Shown: positions 8,299 through 17,404 of the stretch, piece by piece | How positions within the stretch are numbered: position 1 is the first letter of the stretch | How the letters are laid out: each line of letters begins with the position of its first letter | Source of the DNA: Saccoglossus kowalevskii | Lineage: Eukaryota; Hemichordata; Enteropneusta; Harrimaniidae | DNA: 18,699 bases | Assembly: GCF_000003605.2 (NCBI RefSeq) | Contig: NW_003135347.1 | Span: 272,605-291,303 of the forward strand | Direction of reading: 5' to 3' | The notes under the pieces: generated by a model | What the model was told of the DNA's origin: nothing | What the model saw: only the letters and a program-made list of their open reading frames with translations | Databases searched by the model: none | Program-made: the position numbers and the translations under genes

Positions 8299-9038
8299 CT
8301 GAAAATAGATAAAATGAAGATTATATATGAGAATTTGAGTTCATGCTTGATCATAGTTCACTTGTTCTACTTTTTCTGTGTGAGGGAGCGGTTCTCTCTA
8401 ACAAGGTAATATTTTTACTGACATCAGAGCTTGATATCACATGTCTTTCACGATGGGATACAGTAAACGAGTTACTGTGGGTTATTCTACGTGCACCTGA
8501 TTATATACGCTATATATAAAATATGTTTTTGAAATGCAGTACGTCCCTCATCCCTTTGGCTAGTATCACTGATTTTTCATTGCCGAAGTGATTCACATCT
8601 AATAAATAATATATATACCTGCTGGACTGAATTAATGATATTGTCAAAAACTCATAGAAGATTGGGGGAAAATTGGTCGTTTTTGGCCTCAACGTTTTTT
8701 CGCTCAGAAACGCAAGGGTGATGAGACTCTATTTACAGGAATGCAGTTCATTTGCATAAGACGGTTTCTTTTGTTTCGAGTTTTGTGAGTCTATAAACAT
8801 AGTGACTTGTTTTTGGTGAATATAGAACATGTTCTGCTCCAATAAAGAATTTTAACAATTCATATAAATAGTCCTTGGAGATGGTACTAGCTCAGCATGT
8901 CTTTGATTGTAGCAATGTTCACGCCACTGTATGTAAAGGTACACACTAACGAACTCAACGACTTTCCCTTGAGTGTTTACTTGTTTTAGATGAAAATATT
9001 AAATTATCAGTCACTGATTTGTACATCTTGTAAAAATC
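8299..9038. other. Gene-free stretch
   Basis: One isolated copy of the array core (CGATGGGATAC) lies near 8452. A TATA-like run occurs at about 8510-8518, with no exon beside it. The 60-codon minus frame at 8510-8692 is unsupported. Confidence 0.4.
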
Positions 9039-9074
9039 ATATATTTACTGATTTTCTAGTAAATATATATTTAC
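9039..9074. repeat. Perfect inverted repeats, cruciform candidate
   Basis: ATATATTTACT (9039-9049) pairs perfectly with AGTAAATATAT (9058-9068) across an 8-base loop. Overlapping it, GTAAATATATATTTAC (9059-9074) is a 16-base perfect palindrome. Both are AT-rich and lie just before MITE-family copy C. Confidence 0.7.
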
Positions 9075-9077
9075 AGA

Positions 9078-9189
9078 TTGTATGGAATTTATTTACGAGT
9101 TGAATGTAAAATATTCACTGGATTTTAGTTTCATTGAACTATCCTTACAGCAAAAAATAGTGAAAATTCTGAGCAAGTATTTTACCGTA
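9078..9189 (+). repeat. MITE-family copy C, diverged
   Basis: It shares TTGTATGGAATTTATTT and AGTTGAATGTNAAATAT with 10572-10620, then ACTGGATTTTA, CCTTACAGCAAAAAATAG and the end AGTATTTTACCGTA with copies at 10621-10726 and 5352-5453. Because the upstream block is shared with the 10.6-kb copy, the mobile unit is probably larger than the 5.35-kb copy shows, or the two derive from a segmental duplication. A run of 15 A follows at 9203-9217. Confidence 0.55.
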
Positions 9190-9217
9190 ATTAAAATTTA
9201 CTAAAAAAAAAAAAAAA

Positions 9218-10571
9218 TTATTTTATTGCCAATTTTTTAACTTTGGTTGCCCTTCAGAAATTAAAACTCTCAGAATTTGTTTTCCAAATTTTTACCAAAA
9301 TTTTCATCAGCATCTGCATGTATAACAACTATGAAATCATAGCAATTTGATGGCTTATACAACCATAGATTATTGTGAATGCACAAATACTGATAGAACA
9401 CTTCTAAAACAAAATAATTCTATAAATTACATTCTGGGGGGAAAATAGATTTGTTTTGTATTTTTTCAATTAAATTGAAAAAAATAACTTTCAGATCACC
9501 TGACCCCTTCACCCTTACACTTACCGCTTGAGCTGCTTGGTATCAGAAACAATTGTTTTTTTTTTGGAGCACTGTGTTTTTTGTAAAATAATCCACACTT
9601 TTAAAAGAACAGACATTAATTCTTATCAAAATTTGTAGAAATAAAACCATTCACTCATTACACATGAATGAACAGATAGCTAATTTAACTAACACATTGC
9701 CTGTTTGAAAGCCGATACGGATAACCAATATTAATGATATATAATGCTGGTCAGCAGACAATAAATTACTGCCGACAAGCTCATCAATATGACACGCGCA
9801 ACTATAACCGAAAAGTGTGAAAAGAAAAGTTCATGCAAAAGGTTTACAATGATGCATGTGTTGTGTGTTAAGAGTAGTTTCTTATCAACTGATGTAATCT
9901 GCCTCCCATAGGAGTAGATATATGCATGTACCGCTGCAATAAAGGTGTTAAAAAGGTATACTACTTTATGCCATCTTATAGTATTCTTCGTACTCCTCGC
10001 AGTCTGAGCTTGCCGGGATTGGGTGTTCTTGCATCTAGGGGTGAATTAGAATGATAAGGTGTGTCTGTTTTCACTTCTTCATTTTGCTACATGTGTGGAT
10101 ATAATGAAGTTGTTCTCAGAGAAATTTATTAGTATTTTTGGTCTATTTTGCGAAAAAGTGTGCAGTAATTAGCAGATAAACCAGAGCATTAAGGGAGTCT
10201 TAAATAATATATTATGGAAAATGTACTTGTTTTGTAATAAATGGACTCCCTAAGCTTTTTAAAAACGAAACTCTTGAATACCAGATTTTTTTTGCAAACG
10301 CAAACATTTATGCAATAATTTTCTTTGTAAATTTTGGATAAAATGAATACATCTGTATGGTCTCATATAAACAAAGATGACGATTTTGACTGTTGCGCAG
10401 ATCAACGAGTACAAACTGAGAGGTCTTATGTTCTTCGTGTAATTTGGTGTTCGTATGCAAGGGAAAAGCGACGAATTTGCTTTTAGCGGTTGGCTTAAAG
10501 CGGGGGAGCCGTCACCTGCTCAAGCGTCTACCCATGACCCTTTGCGTTTTTAGTGTGTGTTTTGGGTGTTT
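9218..10571. other. Gene-free stretch
   Basis: No supported gene. A strong minus-strand donor-like site (AGCG|GTAAGTG, at 9524) has only a poor acceptor upstream. An inverted pair AGGGAGTC (10192-10199) and GACTCCCT (10244-10251) lies in the region. A short plus-strand frame near 10370-10435 begins MTILTVAQINEY and is too short to call. Confidence 0.4.
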
Positions 10572-10726
10572 TTGTATGGAATTTATTTTTACTGATTTCT
10601 GACAAGTTGAATGTGAAATATAGGAAAAAAGCTATAATCGCTGGATTTTATTTTCACTGAATCATTCCTTCAGCAAAAATAGCGAAAATTAATCTCTTGA
10701 AAGCGAAAATAAAGTATTTCACAGTA
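10572..10726 (+). repeat. MITE-family copy B
   Basis: Positions 10621-10726 closely match 5352-5453 and end in AAAGTATTTCACAGTA, a one-base variant of the copy A end. The preceding block (10572-10620) matches the start of copy C. The left inverted end is probably the GTGAAATA near 10613, which mirrors the right end TATTTCAC. Confidence 0.65.
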
Positions 10727-11338
10727 TTGGATTTCAATGTTTTCCTGCTATCCCAGTGACTGTTCATTCATTACAGACGTAATATCGCTATAAACAATGT
10801 TGCGTGAGACCTCAATTTACATTATTTGCATAACAAATAGGCCGGTCCACACAGCTCGATTGATGACGTAATATATCATATCGTTGCTGACACTTGTACT
10901 ATTGCATTTCAAGAGCCGATAATGATGAAGAAGGGGAAACATTGGAATTTCGAATCGGGTTGAATGTATAAACTGTCTATGTTAGATGACAATTTCAAAA
11001 TTGGAATCGTTACAATTGTACCGTATATGTACATGTATGCACAGACAAGCTTCATATAACTATACTTCCTCACATCTACGATATAACATACATTAGTAGA
11101 CTCTCTCCACATACTACATAACAAAACAACAACACCATCCTTGTGGTTCTCTGCGAAAATAGGCCAATAACATTTTTTCATTTTTTTATCGAAAGGCAAA
11201 ACTTGGAGCTAATTAATTATCACAAATAAGATAGCAATATGATTGCAGGATGTTTCAGCCTCGGACAATTTGCCTCAGAGATCAGATACTTATATATCTT
11301 GGCTCTCGCTCGGCTCGGTTTTTCAGTGGGAGGAGCAG
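10727..11338. other. Gene-free stretch
   Basis: A 96-codon minus-strand frame at 10909-11199 lacks splice signals or recognisable motifs and is within the length expected by chance. I see no repeat or RNA gene. Confidence 0.4.
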
Positions 11339-11521
11339 TACTGTAAAATCTGTATTAGAAGCCGCACCTCTAATAGAAGTCGCACCCATTCTTTTTGTAT
11401 AATTGAAAATAAAAAATTCATCATTTCTATATGTGTAGATGTTCTAATAGAAGCCGCATCTACTCTGTTACATTGTACAATTTTAATAGAAGCCCTGGCT
11501 TCTAATACAGATTTTACACTA
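11339..11521. mobile_element. TA-flanked MITE, about 179 bp
   Basis: TGTAAAATCTGTATTAGAAG plus CC (11342-11363) is repeated perfectly in reverse complement at 11497-11518, a 22-bp terminal inverted repeat. A TA dinucleotide flanks both sides (11339-11340 and 11520-11521), as for Tc1/mariner-type insertions. The interior repeats a TAATAGAAG(C/T)CGCA motif several times, and TAGAAGCC-CT-GGCTTCTA (11487-11504) forms a near-perfect palindrome at the right end. The frame at 11243-11533 is translated repeat, not a gene. The CTGTAAAAT terminus is shared with the MITE family at 5.35, 9.1 and 10.6 kb. Confidence 0.85.
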
Positions 11522-11690
11522 GTTCGGCTTTAATAGAATGATGTCGTTTAACATAGCAAATAATTGAGATCAAACACCAATGTCTAAATTACATGTAACC
11601 TGTTACGTAATTACTGTGCAATCTACTCCCATGTATGAGCAAACATTGAACAGCTTGTTATCCACATAACGGTAGTCCTGTTGTCTATAG

Positions 11691-12204
11691 TTGCGTTCAT
11701 GCACAGCTCATTAGCATGAGCTAAAAGGTCAAAAACACTTAATAGTACAGGCTGAAATATCTGATCCCAGATCCATCTAAACTCTTAGCAAGGACTAACG
11801 AAATGTGCATGAACACTTAGCTTGGGTTAAACACCAAAAACATCATTGTATTTAATGTTCTTTGGAAGATTTACTATTATATTCATACCAAAATGAATAG
11901 TTATGAATATAATAATATTTATTCATTACGGTATGCCGTTTCGGACATGATAATCAACACAAGCACATTCACATCCAAGTTCTTGAGAAAAAAATGTACT
12001 GATGATTACGGTAGATTTTCTGCGATTTATAATTTCTGAATTTGCTTTGATATTCTTTAATAACCATAAAACTAACATGTATACTTTTTTGCTTACTGTA
12101 CTGAGTAATCATAGTTAAATGGACTGGAGATTTGTATATTCTTTATAAGTTTCGTCTTTCTTTAGCTCATGCTAACTGTTGTTCCCTCTTGTGTGTGAAC
12201 GCAA
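11691..12204. mobile_element. Nested inverted-repeat structure, probable MITEs
   Basis: TTAGCATGAGCTAAA (11711-11725) is matched perfectly by its reverse complement at 12161-12175, and TTGCGTTCA (11691-11699) by TGAACGCAA (12196-12204), so the two ends mirror each other over about 510 bp. Within the left end a smaller unit is bounded by GTTCATGCAC (11695-11704) and GTGCATGAAC (11805-11814), a perfect 10-bp pair. AGCTCAT-TAGC-ATGAGCT (11705-11722) is a further hairpin. I see no clear target duplication and no coding sequence, so it may be two related elements in opposite orientation. Confidence 0.6.
11875..11914. repeat. 13-bp perfect hairpin
   Basis: TATTATATTCATA (11875-11887) pairs perfectly with TATGAATATAATA (11902-11914) across a 14-base loop. 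It lies inside the larger inverted structure. Confidence 0.7.
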
Positions 12205-12525
12205 TTGGGTATATAACCGATATGCAAATATATGAGATTAGCTTAAATCTTAGCCCTACTTGTTGTAGCATGAACAAGACTAATGGATGTAAATGAACCT
12301 TAAATTGCAAAGTTTATCACAGGACATCAATCATTGTTAGTTCAAATATTGTGACAGGAAAAAGGCTCTATACTTGTTTTTCCCCTCTGGTTAAAGTCAA
12401 TGAACTATAAAAGATATCAACAACAGAAATGTAAAACAGATATTGTGAAACAGAAATGAAACCAAGTTCAATCTAATGTCATTATTCCACTTGTATAAAA
12501 GTTGTTTGTCATTTTCTGTTTACAG
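12205..12525. other. Gene-free stretch leading to a 3' splice site
   Basis: AT-rich DNA with no recognisable gene. It ends in a strong pyrimidine tract, TCATTTTCTGTTTACAG, at 12509-12525, discussed with the next entry. Confidence 0.4.
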
Positions 12526-12624
12526 AATAGTGAGGGTTGTTTAACCTCCAGTCTAGAAAAACATTACTTCAAACCGAAATGTACATCGTTGATTGATGAT
12601 GTTGCCTTTCTGTTTTTCTCTTGA
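12526..12624 (+). CDS. Possible terminal exon, unidentified
   Basis: The strong 3' splice site ending at 12525 is followed at once by 32 open codons in phase 0 and a TGA at 12622-12624; the other two frames close within six codons. The peptide begins NSEGCLTSSLEKHYFKPKC and ends in a short hydrophobic run before the stop. I do not recognise it. No phase-0 donor was found upstream that would join to it, and no clear polyadenylation hexamer lies close behind. A chance frame of 32 codons is common here, so the support is mainly the splice site. Confidence 0.25.
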   Translation, partial: NSEGCLTSSLEKHYFKPKCTSLIDDVAFLFFS

Positions 12625-13218
12625 CATGTCATTGACCTGTTTTGTTTTTGTTTTTGTTTTAAATTAAGTGCTCTCAGCTCATGGGAATATACTGCCCTCT
12701 ACTGGTGAAGCTTGTATTTAATTGAAGAATAATTAAACTATATTTCCGAGAGTTGATCATTTGCAGTATAATGCTAAAATTGAAATAATTGGTTTCGGTT
12801 GAATTTAAATCTAATCCTGTTTTGTTTCGTTTCTTGATGAAAAACTTTTGTTATTGTTCAACGTAATGAATATCAGGTTTCTATTATTTATGTAAAATCA
12901 CATGTCAACAACAATCACTTACTATACCATGCTCTATATGTACGTCAATACTGGCAATTTGTACATAAAAAAATTGTCAGGGGAGACAACCACTGCTTGA
13001 AACTGTCTCCTGGTGAGAAAAAAAAAATGATTTATATGAATGTAGTAAAAAACATCTGTTTCTTTAATTAACGCTTGTGACCAGCAGTCGAGATTCACAA
13101 AATAAACTCACATCTTTTTTTTTACCCATATATATTTAAAAAGTTTTGTCAGGATCTGTTGCCAATGAGAATTATTGTCAATTTGTATCAAAATTGAAGG
13201 GCAATGGTCGTGGCGCTG
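12625..13218. other. Gene-free stretch
   Basis: The stretch CTGCCCTCTACTGGTG (near 12692) resembles a short motif common in animal repeats. GGAGACA (12982-12988) and TGTCTCC (13004-13010) form a small stem. I see no gene. Confidence 0.35.
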
Positions 13219-13251
13219 ACAGTGTTTGAAATTCATGTAAACAAACACTGT
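13219..13251. repeat. 10-bp perfect hairpin
   Basis: ACAGTGTTTG (13219-13228) pairs perfectly with CAAACACTGT (13242-13251) over a 13-base loop, immediately before the 35-bp satellite. Confidence 0.7.
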
Positions 13252-13262
13252 ATTTTACACAT

Positions 13263-13545
13263 GTTGCATACGTACGCCGCTATGAGTCCCATACCGAACA
13301 AGTTGCGTATGTCGATATGAGTCCCTTACTGAACATGTTGCGTACGTCGCTATGAGTCCCTTACTGAACATGTTGCGTACGTTGCTATGAGTCCCTTACT
13401 GAACATGTTGCGTACGTCGCTATGAGTCCCTTACTGAACATGTTGCGTACGTCGCTATGAGTCCCTTACTGAACATGTTGCGTACGTTGCTATGAGTCCC
13501 TTACTGAACATGTTCCGTACGTCGCTGAGTCCCACACCAAACATG
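13263..13545. repeat. 35-bp CpG-bearing tandem array, about eight units
   Basis: TATGAGTCCC starts units at 13281, 13316, 13351, 13386, 13421, 13456 and 13491, exactly 35 bases apart; an eighth unit near 13524 has lost two bases. Each unit carries TTGCGTACG(T)(C/T)GC, so CpG sites recur in an otherwise CpG-poor window. Units 3-5 and 6-8 share the same order of GTCGC/GTTGC variants, which suggests a recent duplication of a 105-bp three-unit block. The first and last units are the most diverged, as usual at array edges. Confidence 0.92.
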
Positions 13546-13701
13546 ACGTGGCCCATGCGATACTAATCCACAACCATACGGACCTAAATTTAAACAAATT
13601 TCTTGCAAGTCTGCTGGACTACCAGTTTTGAAATCTCGTAGTTCCATGGTGATATTGGGTAGTCATGGTAACATGTTTAGTAATAATAATATTTCATTTT
13701 T

Positions 13702-14125
13702 AGCTCCGCTGTCGACTATGTCGAGCGGAGCTTATCACATGAGTGATTGTCCGTCGTCGTCCATGTCAGTGTTTTACTTTTTCGACTTCTTCTTGAAAAC
13801 TACAAGCCTGAATGCTTTGATACTTTGTGAATATGTACCTGAGGTAGACCTCTCTTAGATTTGTTCATTTCATGATGATATCTTCAATTCTCTAATTTGG
13901 GTGAATATTTTTGTCATTTTTGGTAAATAGTGATATTTTTGACTTCTTATTAAAAACCGCAATCCAATTGATTTGATATTACATATATGGATGCTACATG
14001 TGGACCTTTCTGAGATTTGTTCATTTCGTGATGATATCTAAATTCCTAATTTTGGTGAATATTTTGGTAAAAAGTGATATTTTCGACTTCTTGTGAATCT
14101 CTCTCAGATTTGTTCATTTCTTTTG
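13702..14125 (+). repeat. Hairpin-headed dispersed repeat with internal tandem copies
   Basis: It opens with a stem, AGCTCCGCT(GT)CGAC-TAT-GTCGAGCGGAGCT (13702-13732), 9 plus 4 pairs with a two-base bulge. The GACTTCTT-containing unit then starts at about 13784, 13941 and 14085, spacings of 157 and 144 bases, with GATTTGTTCATTTC and GGTGAATATTTT shared between units; the third is shortened by a deletion. The GAGCGGAGCTTATCACATG and CCGTCGTCGTCC text is, from memory, common in repeats of marine invertebrates. The plus-strand frames at 13628-13858 and 14074-14280 are translated repeat. Confidence 0.7.
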
Positions 14126-14131
14126 GACTGC

Positions 14132-14190
14132 TTATTATGAGAATGGTCGCTCTGAGGCAAGAGTCTTGGACTTCAATCCCTGTCATGTGT
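14132..14190 (+). repeat. Possible tRNA-derived SINE head, weak
   Basis: GGACTTCAATCCC resembles a Pol III B box (GGTTCRANNCC) and is preceded by CTCTGAGGCAAGAG, which could fold like an anticodon arm. No convincing A box lies at the usual 30-40 base distance, and the fold is short by at least one loop base. A poly-purine AGAAGAAGAAG tract follows about 150 bases later. This is a suggestion only. Confidence 0.15.
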
Positions 14191-14279
14191 TACAAGAAGC
14201 TGTACATAAGCTTGAATAAACTTTTCACCAGATTCTTGATTTCAACAAAATCCATGAAATTCATCTTTCCTGAAAAATG

Positions 14280-15379
14280 AATATTCTAAACCATACAGCT
14301 TCCAATCAGTAGTTATATTGGCGTAACCAGGGTGATAGAAGAAGAAGAAAAAAAAAAGAAGCCTGCAGGTTATGGACGATTGATGGAGGATTTTATACAA
14401 TCTACTCAATACAGGAATCTATAAATGCTTGCATTTCATTCAAAATAAACTGTACAGCATGGTCTGCTTAGATGATGTGTTCGGGATACATATATCTTAT
14501 TGGCACATGTACATGTATATACACAGATTGTATAGCATCCAATTAAAAAAAAAAATGGAAACTATGAATCCGCTTAAAGGTAAAAAAATTGTCCACTTTT
14601 GGTTGGTTTTAATTGGTTTGGGGGATTTAGAAACTGCACCACAGTTTGAATTTTAGATAATTTTTATCTGTAAATTTTTTGATTTAACTTCTAAGAGAAA
14701 ATATCATAATGTAAATATTTGACACATCTTTCGCATGCAGGCAACTATACTCTTCTATTATACAAGTACAGGTAAAATCAGTTGTTCTTTTTAACCAGAG
14801 AGGGCATATTACAATGTACATTGTCTTATTGTTTATACCACCAATTTTTCAAATTTAATAGTATTTATGATTTACTACCAGCATTTTTAACCATAATAAT
14901 AAAATGTACTTTTCTGAACAAGAGAAATAACGATGCTGTTCTATGCTATTCTTTGTGTTGGAGAACATCAAGAGAAAAACAGTCTTAGTCATCATGATGA
15001 ATCTTTGTTGCCATGGGAGTTTATCCTCTCTTTAAACCCCATTGCATTGGGGTATATGGCTGGTGCATGTGATTTTTTTTTCAATATAAGATAGATATTT
15101 CTTTATTACAATCATAAAGGAATGTACATTTCAAATTTCAAAAGTGCGTCAAACTTAAAATATAACAATGAATAGAAACCATTCTGGGAATTGTTATTTT
15201 CATGTAGTTGAACAGGATTTCTCAGTTTGTGAGGCCTTGTACATGTGTATAAGTATATTGAGTGCTTTTTGTCTTTTACACTTAATCAGTACAGTTCAGG
15301 GGTTTCACAAATGTATTTAATAGCAGACCATCATCCTGTAACAACAGGCCAAAAATAAAATAAAAAGGCTCTCCACAGT
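14280..15379. other. Gene-free AT-rich stretch
   Basis: Short plus-strand frames at 14429-14656 and 14782-14988 are Phe/Tyr/Leu-rich and unsupported. A possible 31-base micro-exon between GCATGCAG (about 14741) and CAG|GTAAAA (about 14773) is open in all frames and therefore uninformative. ACCCCA-TTGCAT-TGGGGT near 15037 is a small hairpin. Confidence 0.35.
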
Positions 15380-15480
15380 TCGAAGCGCTGGAGCGAGACC
15401 AGCGTAGGCGGTCGGGGGGGCAGAGAGTAGATGGCCACTTTGGGCTTGTAGCAGGCCATATGGCCGGCTCTTAACGAAAT
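15380..15480. other. GC-rich island, origin unknown
   Basis: About 100 bases are markedly richer in G+C and CpG than anything nearby. They include a stem CGCTGG (15386-15391) with CCAGCG (15399-15404), a G7 run (15414-15420) and the 12-base palindrome GGCCATATGGCC (15454-15465). On the minus strand a 71-codon frame (15331-15546) crosses it and reads GHMACYKPKVAIYSLPP here. It could be an exon remnant, a fragment of a mobile element or a small insertion; I cannot decide. Confidence 0.3.
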
Positions 15481-15991
15481 TCCTGCAGTTTGATGAACAA
15501 ATTCCAAATTTTTATTTGTCAACAGATATATACTTGTTTTTGCCAAATTTTTAAGAAAAACATGTTTATATTACCATGTTACAGAGTTTAATACACTCGA
15601 CTCTAGGGGTAAAAAAAGAATGCAAAACTCTTTAAATAATGTAAAATAAAAAAAAATGAAACTCAAGATAATGGAAAAAAGAAACAAAAAAATATGTATA
15701 TATTTCAGTTTGAAATAGATTATTATATGCTATGTGGGCGATAGATTATGCTCTCAGATGAAAACTTGTATGGCCCACTTCAAACTCATCAATCACACAA
15801 AATGCTGATAAAACTAAATGCAGTTTCTTTTCATTTCACCATTTTTCTGACATGCACGTGGGTTTCATATACGTATTTAAAGTGGTATTGTAGATATCAC
15901 GTGGCAATATTAAAATTGAAGACCTCGAAACTTGGAAAAAATATATAGACGAGGCTAACAGAAAATGGTGAATTACTCACACAAATAACTG
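15481..15991. other. Gene-free stretch
   Basis: A frame at 15748-15948 follows a mediocre splice-like CTCTCAG but has no convincing donor and is of chance length. A-rich microsatellite-like runs lie at 15605-15690. Nothing else is supported. Confidence 0.35.
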
Positions 15992-16041
15992 CGAAAAATT
16001 GTAATACGAAACTGTATTTATCGATAATTTTGTGATTATCG
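15992..16041. repeat. Dispersed repeat copy, partner of 49-100
   Basis: It shares CGAAAAATTGTAAT and ACGAAACTG with the window start. CGATAAT (16022-16028) and ATTATCG (16035-16041) form a perfect 7-bp stem. A minus-strand frame at 15897-16106 ending in a donor-like GTGAGTAAT crosses the repeat, which argues against it being an exon. Confidence 0.45.
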
Positions 16042-16940
16042 GTGAGATATCCCCCACCTGTAACATCATATGTGGATTTAATACTCAATAGGGGATTAAT
16101 GTACAACAGGAATCATGAAAAACATCTGAACGTATGTTCTGGTTGCCAGGGGGGAAAAGTGTTGCCTGGCACGGAAACTGTATCCAAGTGATAGATTTAC
16201 CAAGGTATAAGCTTGGCAATTGAGACAAGATGTTCAGTTACGATAGAACTAAATGTGAATGCAACTCTGTAGGTGTGAACAAGTTTATTGATGTGAATTT
16301 TGCAATGAGACAGTGATTTTTATGAACTCTTTAAGTTAAACCGTGTGATGAACCCTGACTTCAATCCAGCCTCATTTTTATTGCTCTGCTGAAGCGTTCA
16401 ATAAAATGGAATTATTTTTATCGTGGAAACTGTGACAAGTGAGTTTCAGGGGTTAATTGAGGTGAATATCTAATTGTGGCAGTGTTTAAAGTGTAATGAT
16501 GGTATTTTAGTTTTAAAATTTGGTTAAAAGCAGTGATCATAATGGTTCCAATTAACTCTTTGAACACTGAAGTCGCCTTTTATAAAAAATAAACCCACAT
16601 AATTTGTTTCAAAATTTTTAATCAAAACAAAACAAGAATTTAAAAAAAAAAAAAAAAAAACTGTGAAAAATTTGCCAAATGTTGCATATTATTTTATGAG
16701 TATTAATGATGGAGCAATTATTGATTTCTGAATTAATGACATGGGTTATGAAGTTCAATAAGGTTGCAGTTAAATCTCGGCTGCACGAATAAGTCACAGG
16801 CTCAAAGAGATTTCTAAACCAGGGGCTAAGAATCTTATAAACTTACATTGCTTTCAAGTACACATGGGTGAAAAATATCCAAACTGTACATGAAGCTTGA
16901 ATGCGCAAAAGTCTTCTCAAATTTTGAAAAAAAAAACACT
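16042..16940. other. Gene-free stretch
   Basis: TGCCAGG (16144-16150) and CCTGGCA (16165-16171) form a 7-bp stem. A run of 19 A lies at 16642-16660; a preceding AATAAA near 16589 could make this a retroposed tail, but no source sequence is recognisable. I see no gene. Confidence 0.4.
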
Positions 16941-16970
16941 AAGTGTACTTTAAGTATACTTCAAGTACTA
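16941..16970. promoter_or_regulatory. Three helically phased AAGT-type sites
   Basis: AAGTGTACTT (16941-16950), AAGTATACTT (16952-16961, a perfect palindrome) and AAGTACTA (16963-16970) start exactly 11 bases apart. Each is preceded by T or C-T, giving TAAGTG, TTAAGTA and TCAAGTA, close to the NK2-class homeodomain site T(C/T)AAGTG. It may be a degenerate microrepeat instead. Confidence 0.25.
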
Positions 16971-17077
16971 TTCGACCCGTTGTAAAAAGAAAGCAGTCAA
17001 GGACTGAGCTATCAAACAGTAGCGAATTCAGCCACTACTTAGTGTGCTAACAAAAGCACTGCTTCTATCTTTGTCAG

Positions 17078-17232
17078 ATGATGTTTTTCTCAATGCCTGT
17101 CATGTTGCCATGGTTGTGGAAATGATGAGTGTAGTTTTCACAAGCACAGTCTCTATAGAATGTAAAACTTTAGAGCAAAAGCAGAAAAAGCCATGCAGAT
17201 ATTGTTCCATTCATTATCATTGGTACTTTTAG
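17078..17232 (+). CDS. Possible exon upstream of the 17936 exon, unidentified
   Basis: A good 3' splice site (GCTTCTATCTTTGTCAG, ending at 17077) opens a frame in phase 1 that reads DVFLNACHVAMVVEMMSVVF and continues to a TAG at 17230-17232. A phase-1 donor T|GTAAAA at 17162 would give an 84-base exon whose phase fits the exon at 17936-18040. The donor is weak, the peptide is unrecognised and the frame length is not above chance, so the link is tentative. Confidence 0.2.
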
Positions 17233-17404
17233 ACAGTCTAGCTGCAATCTACAAACAATCATCTGCTATACAGAAAATTTCTTTTATGAAAAAAAAGAAG
17301 CTCACCATGGTCAACAATTGATTCTTAATTTCCTTTCAAGTGGGCACTTTCTTATTTGTTAATTTCCCAGTATTACTATTACTGATCATTATTTCTTTGT
17401 CATA
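17233..17404. other. Short gene-free interval
   Basis: AT-rich, with an A-run at about 17289. A donor-like CATG|GTGAGC on the minus strand near 17305 has no acceptor to match it. Confidence 0.3.

Noticed and set aside
9525-9571. Minus-strand exon candidate ending at AGCG|GTAAGTG
   Set aside because: The only usable acceptor upstream (AACACAG) has no pyrimidine tract, and the sequence includes a long A-run.
10909-11199. 96-codon minus-strand open frame
   Set aside because: Length is within chance for this base composition; no splice sites, motifs or recognisable composition.
11243-11533. 96-codon plus-strand open frame
   Set aside because: Most of it is the translated TA-flanked MITE with its repeated TAATAGAAG motif.
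13628-14280. Two plus-strand frames of 76 and 68 codons
   Set aside because: They translate the hairpin-headed dispersed repeat and its tandem units.
15897-16106. Minus-strand frame bounded by GTTACAG and a GTGAGTAAT donor, exon-like
   Set aside because: It crosses a dispersed repeat that recurs at 49-100, and the acceptor lacks a pyrimidine tract.
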